Assembly (NCBI GenBank): GCA_022843925.1
Contig: JALHMS010000007.1
Location: forward strand, 125,473 to 189,472
Length of the DNA: 64,000 bases
From: Burkholderiales bacterium
GTDB taxonomy: Bacteria > Pseudomonadota > Gammaproteobacteria > Burkholderiales > Ga0077523
Direction: 5' to 3'
Made by a program: the position numbers and the translations under genes. Below the pieces are notes generated by a model. It saw only the letters and a list, made by a program, of their open reading frames with translations, made no database searches and had not been told where the DNA came from. This document shows positions 44,486-55,886 of this stretch, in pieces; within the stretch, counting starts at the first letter, position 1, and every line of letters begins with the position of its first letter.

Positions 44486-45436
44486 TCACCGGCCGTCCTC
44501 CCCGCCGATCACCGGCACCTCCCACACCCGCCCCAGCGCCGCCCGCGCCGCACGCACGACCGGATTCTCCCGGGCCGAGCGCAGCGTCACGAACCCCAGT
44601 TCGGACTCCAGCGAGACGCGATCCGCGACGACCAGACCACGCGCCTGGCTCTCGCGGATGGCGATGGCGTCCCGCGCGAGACTCAGGCCGACGCCGGATC
44701 GCACGAGGTCCAGCATCGAGGCCTCCTGATCCACCAGGGCCACGCCCCGGAGCGACAGCCCGCGCTCGCCCAGCACGCCGGCGAGCAGGCGGTGATGCAC
44801 GGACTCCGGCGGCGTCACGATCCAAGGCAGCGTGGCGAGCGCCGGCCAGTCCCGACCGAGCACCTGCGGCCCCCAACCTGCCGGCGCGATCACGCAATAG
44901 GTGAAGCGGGTCAGGCGGACGACGTCGAAGCCCGGGCGACGGGACCGGCGCCCGGTCATCTCGGCATCCTGATGGGGATCCCCGAGGAAGAAGCCGGCAT
45001 CCAGTTCGCCATCCGCGATCTGCGCGAGGACGGTGCCGCTCATGCCCTGGCGCAGCTCGGTGCCGATCTGCGGCGCTGCGCGCACCAGTTCGCGGAGAAA
45101 GGCCCCGAGGCGGGTGAACTCCGGGTCGAGGATCGTGCCGAGCCGGAGCCGGCCCCGCGCGGTGCCGTGGCGCCCCTGGGCCGCGCGCTCGAAGCCGGTG
45201 AGCGCGGCGAGGGTCTCGCGCGCCGGGCTGAGGAGTGCTGCACCGTCGGCCGTGAGGGCGAGCCCCTGGGCCGTGCGCGCGAAGAGCGTGAGTCCGGTCA
45301 GGTCGGCCAGCCGCTTCAGCTGCAGACTGACGGCAGGCTGGCTGAGGTGCAGGCGAGCCGCGGCCCGGGACACGTTACCCTCCGTGGCAACCGTGACGAA
45401 GGCCTGGAGCGTGCGGGGGTCGATGGGGGCAGACAT
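44486..45436 (-). CDS. LysR-family regulator
   Basis: A 316-residue LTTR with an N-terminal winged helix ([34 protein letters not shown], residues 10-43) and a periplasmic-binding-like effector domain (about 90-300). It is divergent from the methylmalonate-semialdehyde dehydrogenase operon with a LysR box in the 90-bp gap, so it should activate that operon and repress itself. The effector is probably a compound of that pathway. It overlaps nothing; convergent with the stress-protein gene, 54 bp apart. Confidence 0.95.
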   Translation of the reverse strand: MSAPIDPRTLQAFVTVATEGNVSRAAARLHLSQPAVSLQLKRLADLTGLTLFARTAQGLALTADGAALLSPARETLAALTGFERAAQGRHGTARGRLRLGTILDPEFTRLGAFLRELVRAAPQIGTELRQGMSGTVLAQIADGELDAGFFLGDPHQDAEMTGRRSRRPGFDVVRLTRFTYCVIAPAGWGPQVLGRDWPALATLPWIVTPPESVHHRLLAGVLGERGLSLRGVALVDQEASMLDLVRSGVGLSLARDAIAIRESQARGLVVADRVSLESELGFVTLRSARENPVVRAARAALGRVWEVPVIGGEDGR

Positions 45437-45461
45437 ATTTGCGTTCCTTATGATCCGCTTC

Positions 45462-45502
45462 GCGATACTTCATTGGAAAATCGCTCGGGGCCCACCTATA
45501 TT
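45462..45502 (+). promoter_or_regulatory. LysR box and promoter for mmsA
   Basis: Inverted repeat GCGAT (45462-45466)-N13-ATCGC (45480-45484) contains T-N11-A (45466/45478), the LTTR consensus. A promoter overlaps it: -35 TTGGAA (45473-45478) and -10 TATATT (45497-45502), spacer 18. The region is AT-richer than its surroundings. Activation by the divergent LysR protein is likely. Confidence 0.6.
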
Positions 45503-45526
45503 CCTGAAAACGTCGAGAGGTCTCCC

Positions 45527-47026
<1,500 letters not shown>

Positions 47027-47031
47027 CGACG

Positions 47032-48681
47032 ATGGCCGGGACCGAGTTCGACTACGTGATCGTCGGCGCCGGAACCGCGGGCTGCCTGCTCGCGAACCGG
47101 CTCTCGGCCGATGCGGCGCGGCGCGTGCTGCTGCTCGAAGCGGGCGGACCGGACAACTATCACTGGATCCACATCCCGGTCGGCTATCTCTACTGCATCG
47201 GCAACCCCCGCACCGACTGGCTCTACAGCACCGAGCCGGACGCCGGTCTGAACGGTCGCAAGCTGCGCTATCCGCGCGGTCGCACGCTGGGTGGCTGCTC
47301 CAGCATCAACGGCATGATCTACATGCGCGGCCAGGCGCACGATTACGACGGCTGGGCGGCAGCCACGGGCGACGACGACTGGACCTGGGCGAACTGCCTG
47401 CCGGACTTCAAGGCCCACGAGGATCATCACCGCCTCGACGACGGCTTCGACGGCCACGAGTCCTTCGCGAAGCTGCACGGCGCGGGCGGCGAATGGCGCG
47501 TCGAGAAGCAGCGGCTGCGCTGGGACATCCTCGACGCGTTCGCCCTCGCGGCCCAGCAGGCGGGGGTGCCGGCGACGGACGACTTCAATCGCGGCGACAA
47601 CGAGGGCGTCGGCTACTTCGAGGTGAACCAGCGGTCCGGCTGGCGATGGAACACCGCGAAGGCATTCCTGCGGCCGGTCTGCACGTCGCGTCCCAACTTC
47701 ACGCTCTGGACGAACGCGCAGGCCCATCGACTCGATATCACCACCGACACCGGAGGCGCACCGCGCTGCACCGGCGTCGAGGTGATGCGCGATGGACAGC
47801 GGGTCACCGTGAAGGCCGCGCGGGAGGTGATCCTCGCCGCGGGCAGCATCGGGTCGCCGCAACTGCTGCAGCTCTCGGGCATCGGGCCCGGCGCGCTGCT
47901 GCAGCGTCACGGCATCTCCGTGAAGCGCGATGCGCCGGGCGTGGGCGCGAACCTCCAGGACCATCTGCAGATCCGCGCGGTGTTCAAGGTGACGGGCGCC
48001 CGCACGCTCAACACGTTGGCGAACAGTCTCTGGGGCAAGGCGATGATCGGCGCGGAGTACGCGATGAAGCGCACCGGCCCGATGAGCATGGCGCCGTCGC
48101 AACTCGGCGCCTTCACGCGGAGCGATCCGTCACGGCCGCATCCGAACATCCAGTACCACGTGCAGCCGTTGAGCCTCGATGCCTTCGGCGAGCCGCTGCA
48201 CAGCTTCCCCGCGTTCACCGCGAGCGTGTGCAACCTGGCGCCCACGAGCCGCGGCACCGTGCGGATCCGCAGTGCGCGCGCGGAGGACGCCCCCGCGATC
48301 GCCCCGAACTACCTGAGCACCGACGAAGACCGCCTCGTGGCCGCGCAGTCGCTGCGGGTCACGCGTCGCATCGCGGCGCAGCCGGCACTCGCGCCCTTCG
48401 CCCCCGAGGAATGGAAACCCGGCCCGCAGTTCGAGACCGACGAGGAACTCGCGCGGCTCGCCGGAGACATCGCCACGACGATCTTCCATCCGGTGGGCAC
48501 CACGAAGATGGGGGCGGCCGACGACCCCATGGCCGTCGTCGACAGCCGCCTGCGCGTGCGTGGTGTGGCAGGCCTGCGCATCGCGGATGCCGGCGTGATG
48601 CCGACCATCACCAGCGGCAACACGAACGCCCCGACGCTGATGATCGCGGAGAAGGCGGCGCGCTGGATCCGCGAGGCCTGA
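47032..48681 (+). CDS. GMC-family FAD alcohol dehydrogenase
   Basis: A 549-residue flavoprotein oxidising an alcohol to an aldehyde. FAD motif YVIVGAGTAGCLLANRLS (residues 7-24), GMC signature 1 around GRTLGGCSSINGMIYMRG, signature 2 GSIGSPQLLQLSGIGPG, and C-terminal catalytic HPVGTTKMG and NTNAPTLMIAEKAA. A GTG 9 nt upstream overlaps the mmsA stop and could serve as start. With mmsA downstream chemistry, an alcohol could be oxidised to a semialdehyde and then to acyl-CoA. Confidence 0.94.
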   Translation: MAGTEFDYVIVGAGTAGCLLANRLSADAARRVLLLEAGGPDNYHWIHIPVGYLYCIGNPRTDWLYSTEPDAGLNGRKLRYPRGRTLGGCSSINGMIYMRGQAHDYDGWAAATGDDDWTWANCLPDFKAHEDHHRLDDGFDGHESFAKLHGAGGEWRVEKQRLRWDILDAFALAAQQAGVPATDDFNRGDNEGVGYFEVNQRSGWRWNTAKAFLRPVCTSRPNFTLWTNAQAHRLDITTDTGGAPRCTGVEVMRDGQRVTVKAAREVILAAGSIGSPQLLQLSGIGPGALLQRHGISVKRDAPGVGANLQDHLQIRAVFKVTGARTLNTLANSLWGKAMIGAEYAMKRTGPMSMAPSQLGAFTRSDPSRPHPNIQYHVQPLSLDAFGEPLHSFPAFTASVCNLAPTSRGTVRIRSARAEDAPAIAPNYLSTDEDRLVAAQSLRVTRRIAAQPALAPFAPEEWKPGPQFETDEELARLAGDIATTIFHPVGTTKMGAADDPMAVVDSRLRVRGVAGLRIADAGVMPTITSGNTNAPTLMIAEKAARWIREA

Positions 48682-48820
48682 GTCGTCGGTTTTTCCTCGC
48701 TCGGATGACGGGTGACGAAGTCTTCGTGATCGCGCGCGACCGGGCTACCATGCGCGGCTTTTCGGATCCACGAGGCCACCCGATGCTGGCAGTCACACGC
48801 ACACCCCGGGGCGACAGATC

Positions 48821-50131
48821 ATGCTGAGCCTCCTCGGACTTCTGATCGGACTCGGCGCGCTGGTCCACCTGACCATGCGCGGCGTGGAGTTGCTCATCGC
48901 GGCGCCGCTGTGCGCGCTGCTCGTGGCCTTCACCAGCGGCTTCGCGCCGTTCCCGCAACTGGCGGAAACCGGCTCACCGAGCTTCACCGCGGCCTACATG
49001 CAGGGCTTCGTCGGGTTCGTGCAGACCTGGTTCTTCATGTTCCTGCTGGGCTCGCTCTTCGGAAAGATCATGGAGGCGAGTGGAGCGGCCGACAGCGTCG
49101 CGGCGTGGATCGTCGACAAGCTCGGCGCGAAGCACGCCGTGGTGGCAGTCGTCGCAGCCTGCGCGGTGCTGACCTACGGCGGCGTGAGCCTCTTCGTCGT
49201 CGCGTTCTCGGTGTATCCGATGGCGCTCAGCCTCTTTCGCGTGGCCGACGTGCCGCGCCGCTTCATCCCCGCGGCCCTCGCGCTGGGTTCGGTCACGTTC
49301 ACGATGACCTCGGCGGGCTCGCCCGAGATCCAGAACTGGATCCCCACGAAGTTCCTCGGCACCACGCCCTACGCGGGCTGGCAGGTGAGCATCGTCGTCG
49401 CGGTGTTCATGGCCGTCGCCGGACACCTGTGGCTGTCGTGGATGGTGCGTCGGGCGCTCGCCGCCGGCGAACACTTCATCGTGCGCGAGGACGATCCGCA
49501 ACTGGAGGCGCGAGCCCTCCCGCCGGCATGGCGCAGTGCGTTGCCGCTCATCGCCGTGCTGGCGGTGTCGTTCCTCTGGCACGACTCGCTGAAGGAGTCG
49601 GCGCTCATCGTCGCCCTCGGCGCAGGCGTCGCGTCCGGCCTGCTGCTCAACGTCGGATTCCTGAAGGGACGCATCGGCGCCGCGACGGCCGCCGGTGCGC
49701 TGGGCGCCCTCATCGCCATCGCGAACACCGCAGCGGTCGTGGGCTTCGGCGGCGTCGCAAAGCTGACGGGCGGGTTCCAGGCGGCCGTGGACTTCATGAC
49801 CCACCTGCCCGGGTCCCCGCTCATCGGTGCCGCGGTGGCCGTCAGCGTCATCGCCGGCCTCACGGGCTCGGCCTCCGGAGGACAGTCCATCGCGCTGCCG
49901 CTGCTGGCGCCGCTCTATCTGGCGCAGGGCGTGAATCCCGAGGCGTTGCACCGGGTCGTGTCGATCTCGTCCGGCGCGCTGGATTCGCTGCCGCACAACG
50001 GCTACGTGGTGACGACGATCCGGTCGATCTGCCGCGAGTCCTATTCGGCGGCATATCCGGGCGTGGCTGCGATGACGGTGATCATGCCGGCCATCGGTGC
50101 CGTGCTCGCCGTGGTGCTGTTCAGTCTCTGA
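48821..50131 (+). CDS. GntP-type permease
   Basis: A 436-residue membrane protein with about 12 hydrophobic segments, matching the GntP/H+-symporter type for gluconate and related hydroxy acids (LGLLIGLGALVHLTM start; TYGGVSLFVVAFSVYPMALSLF; TGSASGGQSIALPLL near the end). It closes the LysR-mmsA-GMC operon (139 bp after the GMC gene) and is the likely importer of its substrate, perhaps a hydroxy acid. The substrate is not known. Confidence 0.85.
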   Translation: MLSLLGLLIGLGALVHLTMRGVELLIAAPLCALLVAFTSGFAPFPQLAETGSPSFTAAYMQGFVGFVQTWFFMFLLGSLFGKIMEASGAADSVAAWIVDKLGAKHAVVAVVAACAVLTYGGVSLFVVAFSVYPMALSLFRVADVPRRFIPAALALGSVTFTMTSAGSPEIQNWIPTKFLGTTPYAGWQVSIVVAVFMAVAGHLWLSWMVRRALAAGEHFIVREDDPQLEARALPPAWRSALPLIAVLAVSFLWHDSLKESALIVALGAGVASGLLLNVGFLKGRIGAATAAGALGALIAIANTAAVVGFGGVAKLTGGFQAAVDFMTHLPGSPLIGAAVAVSVIAGLTGSASGGQSIALPLLAPLYLAQGVNPEALHRVVSISSGALDSLPHNGYVVTTIRSICRESYSAAYPGVAAMTVIMPAIGAVLAVVLFSL

Positions 50132-50284
50132 GCGGGTGCGCCGGATCCCGGGTATCCGGCCACCGCTTTCTTTCCGACGTCATCGAGGGCGAGGTGAATG
50201 GGAGCCAAGGTAACGTGCAATGGCCGATCGACTCAGCGCGCGAGCGCTCGAGAATTCGTTCTGCGGAAGGCTCGCGATGCGAGG

Positions 50285-51289
50285 ATGCAAGACCAGACCC
50301 CGCTGAATGACTCGTTGATCTGCTGGCTCGCGCTCCTGACGCTCTCCGGTGCGCGCAACCGCAGTGCGCTTCGATCAGGGCTGCTCCGGGTTCGTTTCGC
50401 CGGTTGGCTGTTGGTCTGGCTGGGGACGATGACAACGGCCTCAGCCCAGCCGGGAGAGGGTCTCCCCTTCGTGGAGCCGGGCGGGCTGCTGCAGTCGGGA
50501 TTGACTCGAGGCATGGTGGTTTCGCAACTCGGACCGCCGCCGATCACGCGTGACCACTACGAGGCGGGCGATCCACCGCTGACTGGGGCGCTGGTGTTCG
50601 AGTATCCGAACCTGGGCCTCGCGTTCGTCGTGCCGCCGGTCGAACGCCCCGCTGCGGACCCGCGGGTGGCCTTTCTCGTCGTCAAGAAGCCCGCCGCGTC
50701 GCGCACCCCGGAGGGTCTGGGCATCGGCATGCATTGGAGCGAAGTGCGTGCACGCAATCCAGGGGGGCGGTTCGAAGACAAGGGCGGTCGCATCGACTGG
50801 ATCGACAGCCCCGACGCAGGTTCGCGCAAGGCAAGCTTGCTGGTCACGACCGGGAACGTCGTCGAGTACATGGTGTTCGATGCCGGGATACCCCACGAGG
50901 CCGCGTACAGAGCCTGGATCAAGCCGGTGCGCCAGGTGCTTGCAGGGGTGTTGCTGCTCCTGCTGATCCTGCTCGTGCCCTGGCTGCTCAAGACCTACCC
51001 GGCGTATCTCGCGCGGAAGATCGCAGTGCAAGCGCCCATGCGGGCCTGGCTGGGCAAAGGCATGCTCATGCTTTCGCCAGTGCTGTTGGTCGCGGGTCTG
51101 GCTGTGCCCCGCGAGGAAGGGTCGATCGCCCTGCTCGGTGTAATCATGATCCTCGGCGGAGCAGGGCTGCTGCTGCCTGCAGCGTTCAACCTGGCACTCG
51201 GCGGGACACTGACGCCCGCACGCCTGTGGCTCCTCGGGCTGATTGGCACGGTCACGGTCACGCTGACGTTGGTGTTCCTGTTCCGGTAG
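50285..51289 (+). CDS. Membrane-anchored hypothetical protein
   Basis: A 334-residue protein. The N-terminus has a hydrophobic export signal (FAGWLLVWLGTMTTASAQ), a soluble region (about 60-210, with GMVVSQLGPPPITRDHYE resembling small beta-repeat domains) and three to four C-terminal membrane helices (VLLLLLILLVPWLL; LMLSPVLLVAGLAV; LLGVIMILGGAGLLLPAAF; LWLLGLIGTVTVTLTLVFLF). No family recognised. GC is lower than its neighbours. ATG at 50285 is one choice; 50198 is also open but lacks good context. Confidence 0.6.
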   Translation: MQDQTPLNDSLICWLALLTLSGARNRSALRSGLLRVRFAGWLLVWLGTMTTASAQPGEGLPFVEPGGLLQSGLTRGMVVSQLGPPPITRDHYEAGDPPLTGALVFEYPNLGLAFVVPPVERPAADPRVAFLVVKKPAASRTPEGLGIGMHWSEVRARNPGGRFEDKGGRIDWIDSPDAGSRKASLLVTTGNVVEYMVFDAGIPHEAAYRAWIKPVRQVLAGVLLLLLILLVPWLLKTYPAYLARKIAVQAPMRAWLGKGMLMLSPVLLVAGLAVPREEGSIALLGVIMILGGAGLLLPAAFNLALGGTLTPARLWLLGLIGTVTVTLTLVFLFR

Positions 51290-51394
51290 GGAGCCTCTGA
51301 ACCTGTACCGCAGTTCGACGGCAGCGGACGGGCGCGGAAGCCACCGCGAACAGGATAGACTCGCGCGATTTTCCGACTCCGCCCCTCGCACATC

Positions 51395-52006
51395 GTGAAG
51401 CAGACCATCGTGACGCTGGACATGGAGGGGGTCCTGACTCCCGAGATCTGGATCGCCGTCGCCGACAAGACCGGTATCGAGGCGCTGCGCCGCACGACGC
51501 GCGACGAACCGGACTACGACAAGCTGATGCGATATCGGCTGGAGATCCTCGATCGCCACGGCCTGACGCTCTCGCAGATCCAGGAGGTCATAGGCTCGCT
51601 CGAACCGCTGCCGGGGGCCCGCGCCTTCCTCGACGAACTGAGGTCCTTCACGCAACTGCTCATCCTCTCCGATACCTTCGAACAGTTCGCCGCGCCGTTC
51701 ATGCGCCAGCTCGGGATGCCGACGCTGCTGTGCCATCGACTGGTGGTCGAGAACGATCGCATCGTCGATTACAAGCTCCGGCTGCCGGAGCAGAAGCGTG
51801 CCGCGGTCGCGGCCTTCAAGAGCCTCAACTATCGCGTGATCGCGGCTGGCGATTCGTTCAACGACACCTCGATGCTGATCGAGGCGGACGCCGGCTTCCT
51901 CTTCCACGCGCCGGACAACGTCCGGCGTCTCTTCCCGCAGTTCACCGCCGTGGACGAGTACGGGGCATTGATGGATCTCATTCGCGGTGCGATGGCCGGG
52001 CGCTGA
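51395..52006 (+). CDS. thrH: Phosphoserine phosphatase / homoserine phosphotransferase ThrH
   Basis: A 203-residue HAD-superfamily enzyme that removes phosphate from phosphoserine and can pass it to homoserine. The nucleophile motif is VTLDMEGVLTPEIW, where ThrH has the DxEGVL variant; the second and third motifs are LLILSDTFEQF and the Lys of YKLRLPEQKR; the fourth is IAAGDSFNDTSML. Length matches ThrH. Start GTG 51395, followed by KQTIVTLDM. Confidence 0.92.
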   Translation: MKQTIVTLDMEGVLTPEIWIAVADKTGIEALRRTTRDEPDYDKLMRYRLEILDRHGLTLSQIQEVIGSLEPLPGARAFLDELRSFTQLLILSDTFEQFAAPFMRQLGMPTLLCHRLVVENDRIVDYKLRLPEQKRAAVAAFKSLNYRVIAAGDSFNDTSMLIEADAGFLFHAPDNVRRLFPQFTAVDEYGALMDLIRGAMAGR

Positions 52007-52043
52007 CCCGACCGACGCGCCAAGCAGTCAACCGGGGACAAGC

Positions 52044-54818
52044 ATGATCAAGGACGTGAGAACCACCACGGCGGCCTGGATGGTCGCAGGGATGCTTGCC
52101 GTATCGGCGTGTGGCGACGCCGGTGCGCCGAAGTACATGGAGTCCGCGAAGGGTCACCTGGACAAGGGCGACGCCGCGTCAGCCGTCATCGAACTTCGCA
52201 ACGCCCTGCGGGAGGACCCCGACCTGCCCGAGATCCGCTATCTGATGGGTCTCGCGCTGCTGCGGTCGAACGATCCGGTGGGCGCCGCGGTGGAGTTGCA
52301 GAAGGCACTGTCCATGAACTTCGACCGGAACCTCGTCGTGCCCGAGCTGGCGGATGCGCTCTACCAGACCGGTGCCTACGAAAAGCTCCTGACGACGCTC
52401 GACACCGAACCGGTCACGCCGGACGCCGCCCAGGCGGTGGTCTCCAGCATCCGGGGCGATGCGTTCATGGCCATCGGACAGTTCGACGATGCGCGCGAGG
52501 CCTACGAGGCCGCCCTGAAGTCCGACCCGGCGCAGGAACGGGCGAAGCTCGGCGAGATCACCCTCGCGCTGACCGCCGGCGACGCGGCGAAGGCGGAATC
52601 GATGCTGACCGAGACCTTCGGGGCCGATCCGAAGTCCAGCCGGGCATGGATGCTCAAGGCCAGCATGGCCGAGCGCGCGGGCAATACCGAGGCGGCCATC
52701 GCGGCGTACGGGAAGGCCATCGAACTGAAGCCGGACAACCTCACCGCCTACGTCACCCTGATTCCGCATCTCATCGCCCACGGTCGGTCGAAGGATGCGG
52801 AAACGCGGCTCGCCTCCATGGCCAAGCTCGCGCCCAACGCGACCGCGACGGCATACGCCGATGCCCTCGTGTCGTACGCCAAGGGCGACACCGCGCGCGC
52901 GCGGGGGGCCATCCAGACCGTATTGAAGAACGCGCCGGACGACAACCGCGCGCGCCTGGTCGGCGGCATGCTCGAACACGATCTCGGCAACTACGCCATG
53001 GCCGAGAAGCTGCTGACGGCGGTCGTGAGAACCTCCCCTGGACAGACGCGCGCGCGCTACATGCTGGCGTCGACGCTGGCGCGCGCCGGCAGGGCCCTGG
53101 AGGCCCGGCAGACGCTCGAGCCACTCCTGGCGACCCCCAATCCGGCTGCGCCGACGCTGGAACTGGCGGGCGACATTGCGTTGCGCCTCGGAGACGCCCA
53201 GCGCGCCATCGAGAACTTCGCGAAGGCCATCGCCCTCGATCCGAAAGGCCCGGGACCGGTGATCGGCCGTGCTCGGGCTCGAATCATCGCCGGCCAGTTC
53301 GAAGCCGGCATGGCCGACCTCGTCGCAGCGTCAACGCTCGATCCGTCGCAGGTCACCCCGGACGTGCTCGCGATCGACGAACTGCTGCGCAAGGGCCTGC
53401 ACGACCGGGCGCAGACGATCGCGAACGCCCTGGTGAAACGGCTCCCCGGGCACGCGGCGGCGCACAACGCCCTGGGGCTCGTGGCCAGCAAGAAAGGCGA
53501 TCGCGCGGGCGCGAAGGCCGCGTTCGAGAAGGCGGTGTCGTTGTCCCCGACCTTCATCCCGGCAGTGAAGAACCTGGCGTCCGCGGAAATGGACGCCGGG
53601 AATCCGGCAGGCGCCATCGCGCGGCTGCGCGAACTCGTGAAATCGGACCCCGGTAAGCCCGAGGCGGTGGTCATGCTCGTCGCAGCCCTCCAGCGCACGG
53701 GGGCCCCGGCCGAGGAAGTGCTGCCGGTCATCGACGTCGCCCTCCGCGAGAACGTGCTCGCGCTGCCACTCTTCATCATCAAGACCGACTACCTGCTGTC
53801 GCGCGGCGATACCAAAGGGGCCCTCGACGCGGCGCTCGCGGGTCAGGCCACGTTTCCGGGGGACCCCGCTGCGCTTTACGCCCTGGCCAGGACGCAATTG
53901 ACCGCCGGGGATTCCCAGCAGGCCCTCGCCAGCTTCGGCAAGCTCGCCGCCGTCGCTCCGCGGGCCACCGCCCCGCTGCTCGGGATCGCTGAAGCCCACG
54001 CCTCCGAACGCCACTGGCCCGAGACCCGTACAGCACTGAAGCGCGCGATCGCGGTTGCGCCGGATGAGTTGCCCGCCTACCTCGGCCTCGTGCGCGCCGC
54101 GCAGGCCGCCGGCGACTTCCCGCAGGCCCGCGAGGATGCACGCGTGATCCAGAAGAAGTGGCCCGGCCGGCCCGAGGGCTGGCTCCACGAGGCAGCGGCG
54201 CTCGACCGGCTGGAACAGGGCGGCGCCGCGGAGCAGGTCCTGCGGTCCGGCATCGCGGCGAGCAACGCATCGGAGGTGCTGGCGGCGCTGTATCAGCATC
54301 TGCTGGCCTCGGGGAAGGGGGACGCGGCAGCGTCGACTCTCGCCGCCTGGCTCGCGAAGCATCCCGGCGATGTACGCGGAATGCTGGCGGCAGGAGAGGT
54401 CCATCTGGCGCGGGGGGAGTTCGACCAGGCCGCGAAGTGGTTCCGGAACGTGCTGGAGGTCCGCGCGAATGATCCCGTGGCGATGAACAATCTCGCCTTG
54501 GTGCTCGGCAAGCAGGGAGACAAGTCGGCCCTGGAGATCGGCAAGCAGGCCCTCGCAGCTGCCCCCTATTCGGCCGCGGTGCTCGACACCGTGGGCGTGC
54601 TGAACGTCCAGTTCGGCAATCGCGACGAGGGCATCCGACAGCTGGAATCCGCGGTGGCGCGCGCGCCGTCCGACGCCCAGATCCGCCTGAACCTCGCGCG
54701 CAGTCTGATCGCAGCAGACCGGAAGCCCGACGCGCGTCTGCACCTCGAGGCGGCATCGCGCCTGAACCCGAACGATGGGGATGCAAAGGTCATCGCGGCG
54801 TTGATGCGCACGCTCTGA
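52044..54818 (+). CDS. prsT: PEP-CTERM-associated TPR lipoprotein PrsT
   Basis: A 924-residue lipoprotein: signal ending in lipobox AVSAC (Cys at about 20), followed by about 20 TPR-like helix pairs (GDAASAVIELRNALREDPDLPEIRYLMGLALL-type units, split by short linkers). This is the PrsT pattern, a conserved gene of exosortase systems that secrete PEP-CTERM proteins and exopolysaccharide in Gram-negatives. A PEP-CTERM protein gene follows 240 bp downstream. The exosortase gene itself is not in the window. Confidence 0.9.
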   Translation: MIKDVRTTTAAWMVAGMLAVSACGDAGAPKYMESAKGHLDKGDAASAVIELRNALREDPDLPEIRYLMGLALLRSNDPVGAAVELQKALSMNFDRNLVVPELADALYQTGAYEKLLTTLDTEPVTPDAAQAVVSSIRGDAFMAIGQFDDAREAYEAALKSDPAQERAKLGEITLALTAGDAAKAESMLTETFGADPKSSRAWMLKASMAERAGNTEAAIAAYGKAIELKPDNLTAYVTLIPHLIAHGRSKDAETRLASMAKLAPNATATAYADALVSYAKGDTARARGAIQTVLKNAPDDNRARLVGGMLEHDLGNYAMAEKLLTAVVRTSPGQTRARYMLASTLARAGRALEARQTLEPLLATPNPAAPTLELAGDIALRLGDAQRAIENFAKAIALDPKGPGPVIGRARARIIAGQFEAGMADLVAASTLDPSQVTPDVLAIDELLRKGLHDRAQTIANALVKRLPGHAAAHNALGLVASKKGDRAGAKAAFEKAVSLSPTFIPAVKNLASAEMDAGNPAGAIARLRELVKSDPGKPEAVVMLVAALQRTGAPAEEVLPVIDVALRENVLALPLFIIKTDYLLSRGDTKGALDAALAGQATFPGDPAALYALARTQLTAGDSQQALASFGKLAAVAPRATAPLLGIAEAHASERHWPETRTALKRAIAVAPDELPAYLGLVRAAQAAGDFPQAREDARVIQKKWPGRPEGWLHEAAALDRLEQGGAAEQVLRSGIAASNASEVLAALYQHLLASGKGDAAASTLAAWLAKHPGDVRGMLAAGEVHLARGEFDQAAKWFRNVLEVRANDPVAMNNLALVLGKQGDKSALEIGKQALAAAPYSAAVLDTVGVLNVQFGNRDEGIRQLESAVARAPSDAQIRLNLARSLIAADRKPDARLHLEAASRLNPNDGDAKVIAALMRTL

Positions 54819-54955
54819 GGAGTAGTCCCGCGCGGTGACCGTCGGCCCAAGGACGTCGGCATGGCGAAAACCCTTCGTCGACAAATCTTACACACGCCGC
54901 GAGTAGCACGTTTCTGCAACTAATCCCCCCATGCGAAACAGCGTGTTGCCGGCCA

Positions 54956-54971
54956 TGGCCCGGTCCGTGCT
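54956..54971 (+). promoter_or_regulatory. Candidate sigma54 promoter of the PEP-CTERM gene
   Basis: TGGCCCG-GTCC-GTGCT matches the -24/-12 consensus (TGGCACG-N4-TTGCW) with two mismatches. The GG (54957-54958) and GC (54969-54970) have the exact 12-nt separation. It lies 88 nt before the likely start. PEP-CTERM genes of other beta-proteobacteria depend on RpoN with the PrsK/PrsR system (established knowledge). Confidence 0.55.
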
Positions 54972-55058
54972 CCCTGCCGCGAGTCCATGGCAGGTAACCG
55001 CCCTGGACCAACAAAAATTCGGCGACCCTGAGTAGTCCTACAGCTTGGAGACATGACA

Positions 55059-55718
55059 GTGATCAAGAAAATTCTCGCCACGGCAGTCCTCGGTAGCCTG
55101 ATGGCCGCCGGTTCCGCCTCCGCCGCCATCATCAGCGGCGGCAGCTTCTCGAGGGCCCTGCAAATCACCGAGATCAACCAGTCCGGCACGCTCAATCTGT
55201 TCGATTCGACGCTCGGTACGCTGACCGGCGTGACGCTCACGCTGACCGGCCAGTACCTCACGGAGCTCACCCTCAGGAACAACGCCGCCAACACGCAGAC
55301 CACCCGCGCCACGGCGACGACCGAGCTGGACTTCTTCTCCAACCTCAGTGGCCTGACTTTCTCGAACTCAGTGTTCTTGCTCTCCGCCACTACCGGTACC
55401 GTGACGCTGGCCTCCGGCGCTTCGCAGTCGTTCGGCCCCTTCTCCGACACTGACTCGATCGTGCTGAACCCGGCGGCCAGCCTGTTCGCTGTGGCGGGTG
55501 GTGGCTCCTTCGAAATCTCCTGCATTTCGTTCAACGGACTCAGTGTCGTTGGCGGCGGCGGCAACATCGCCTCCACGCAGTCCACGCAAGCCGCCTGCGG
55601 CGCGGAGATCAGCTACGAGTACACGGCCCGGACGACGCAAGTGCCGGAACCCGCCACCCTGGCCCTCCTGGGTCTGGCCGTGGTCGGTGCCGGGGTTGCG
55701 CGTCGCAAGTTCGCGTAG
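55059..55718 (+). CDS. PEP-CTERM sorting-domain surface protein
   Basis: A 219-residue exported protein. Signal peptide VIKKILATAVLGSLMAAGSASA, then a Thr/Ser/Gly-rich beta-structured body of choice-of-anchor type, and a C-terminal sorting tail: VPEPATLALLGLAVVGAGVA then RRKFA. The tail is cut by an exosortase and the protein goes to the outer surface or matrix. GTG at 55059 is favoured because GGAG lies 8 nt upstream; ATG 55053 would be only 2 nt away. Two terminators follow. Confidence 0.9.
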   Translation: MIKKILATAVLGSLMAAGSASAAIISGGSFSRALQITEINQSGTLNLFDSTLGTLTGVTLTLTGQYLTELTLRNNAANTQTTRATATTELDFFSNLSGLTFSNSVFLLSATTGTVTLASGASQSFGPFSDTDSIVLNPAASLFAVAGGGSFEISCISFNGLSVVGGGGNIASTQSTQAACGAEISYEYTARTTQVPEPATLALLGLAVVGAGVARRKFA

Positions 55719-55741
55719 TCCAGCAGCAAACGAAGCCCGGA

Positions 55742-55765
55742 AAAGCCGCCCTTCGGGGCGGCTTT
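55742..55765 (+). terminator. Rho-independent terminator after the PEP-CTERM gene
   Basis: AAAGCCGCCC (55742-55751), TTCG tetraloop, GGGCGGCTTT (55756-55765), then CTTGTGGTT. A 10-bp stem with a stable loop, 23 nt after the stop. Confidence 0.9.
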
Positions 55766-55823
55766 CTTGTGGTTCCAGCGTGACCGCGAGAGGGCAGCAG
55801 GGCGGGGTCAGGAGACGGAAACG

Positions 55824-55855
55824 ACAAGGCCGCGTGAGAGATCACGCGGCCTTGT
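55824..55855. terminator. Strong bidirectional terminator
   Basis: ACAAGGCCGCGTGA (55824-55837), GAGA loop, TCACGCGGCCTTGT (55842-55855), a perfect 14-bp stem followed by GTGTTT. It lies between the PEP-CTERM gene and the convergent fmdB, and can end both transcripts. Confidence 0.9.
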
Positions 55856-55886
55856 GTGTTTCAGGCAGACCGGGAACTACGAACGC

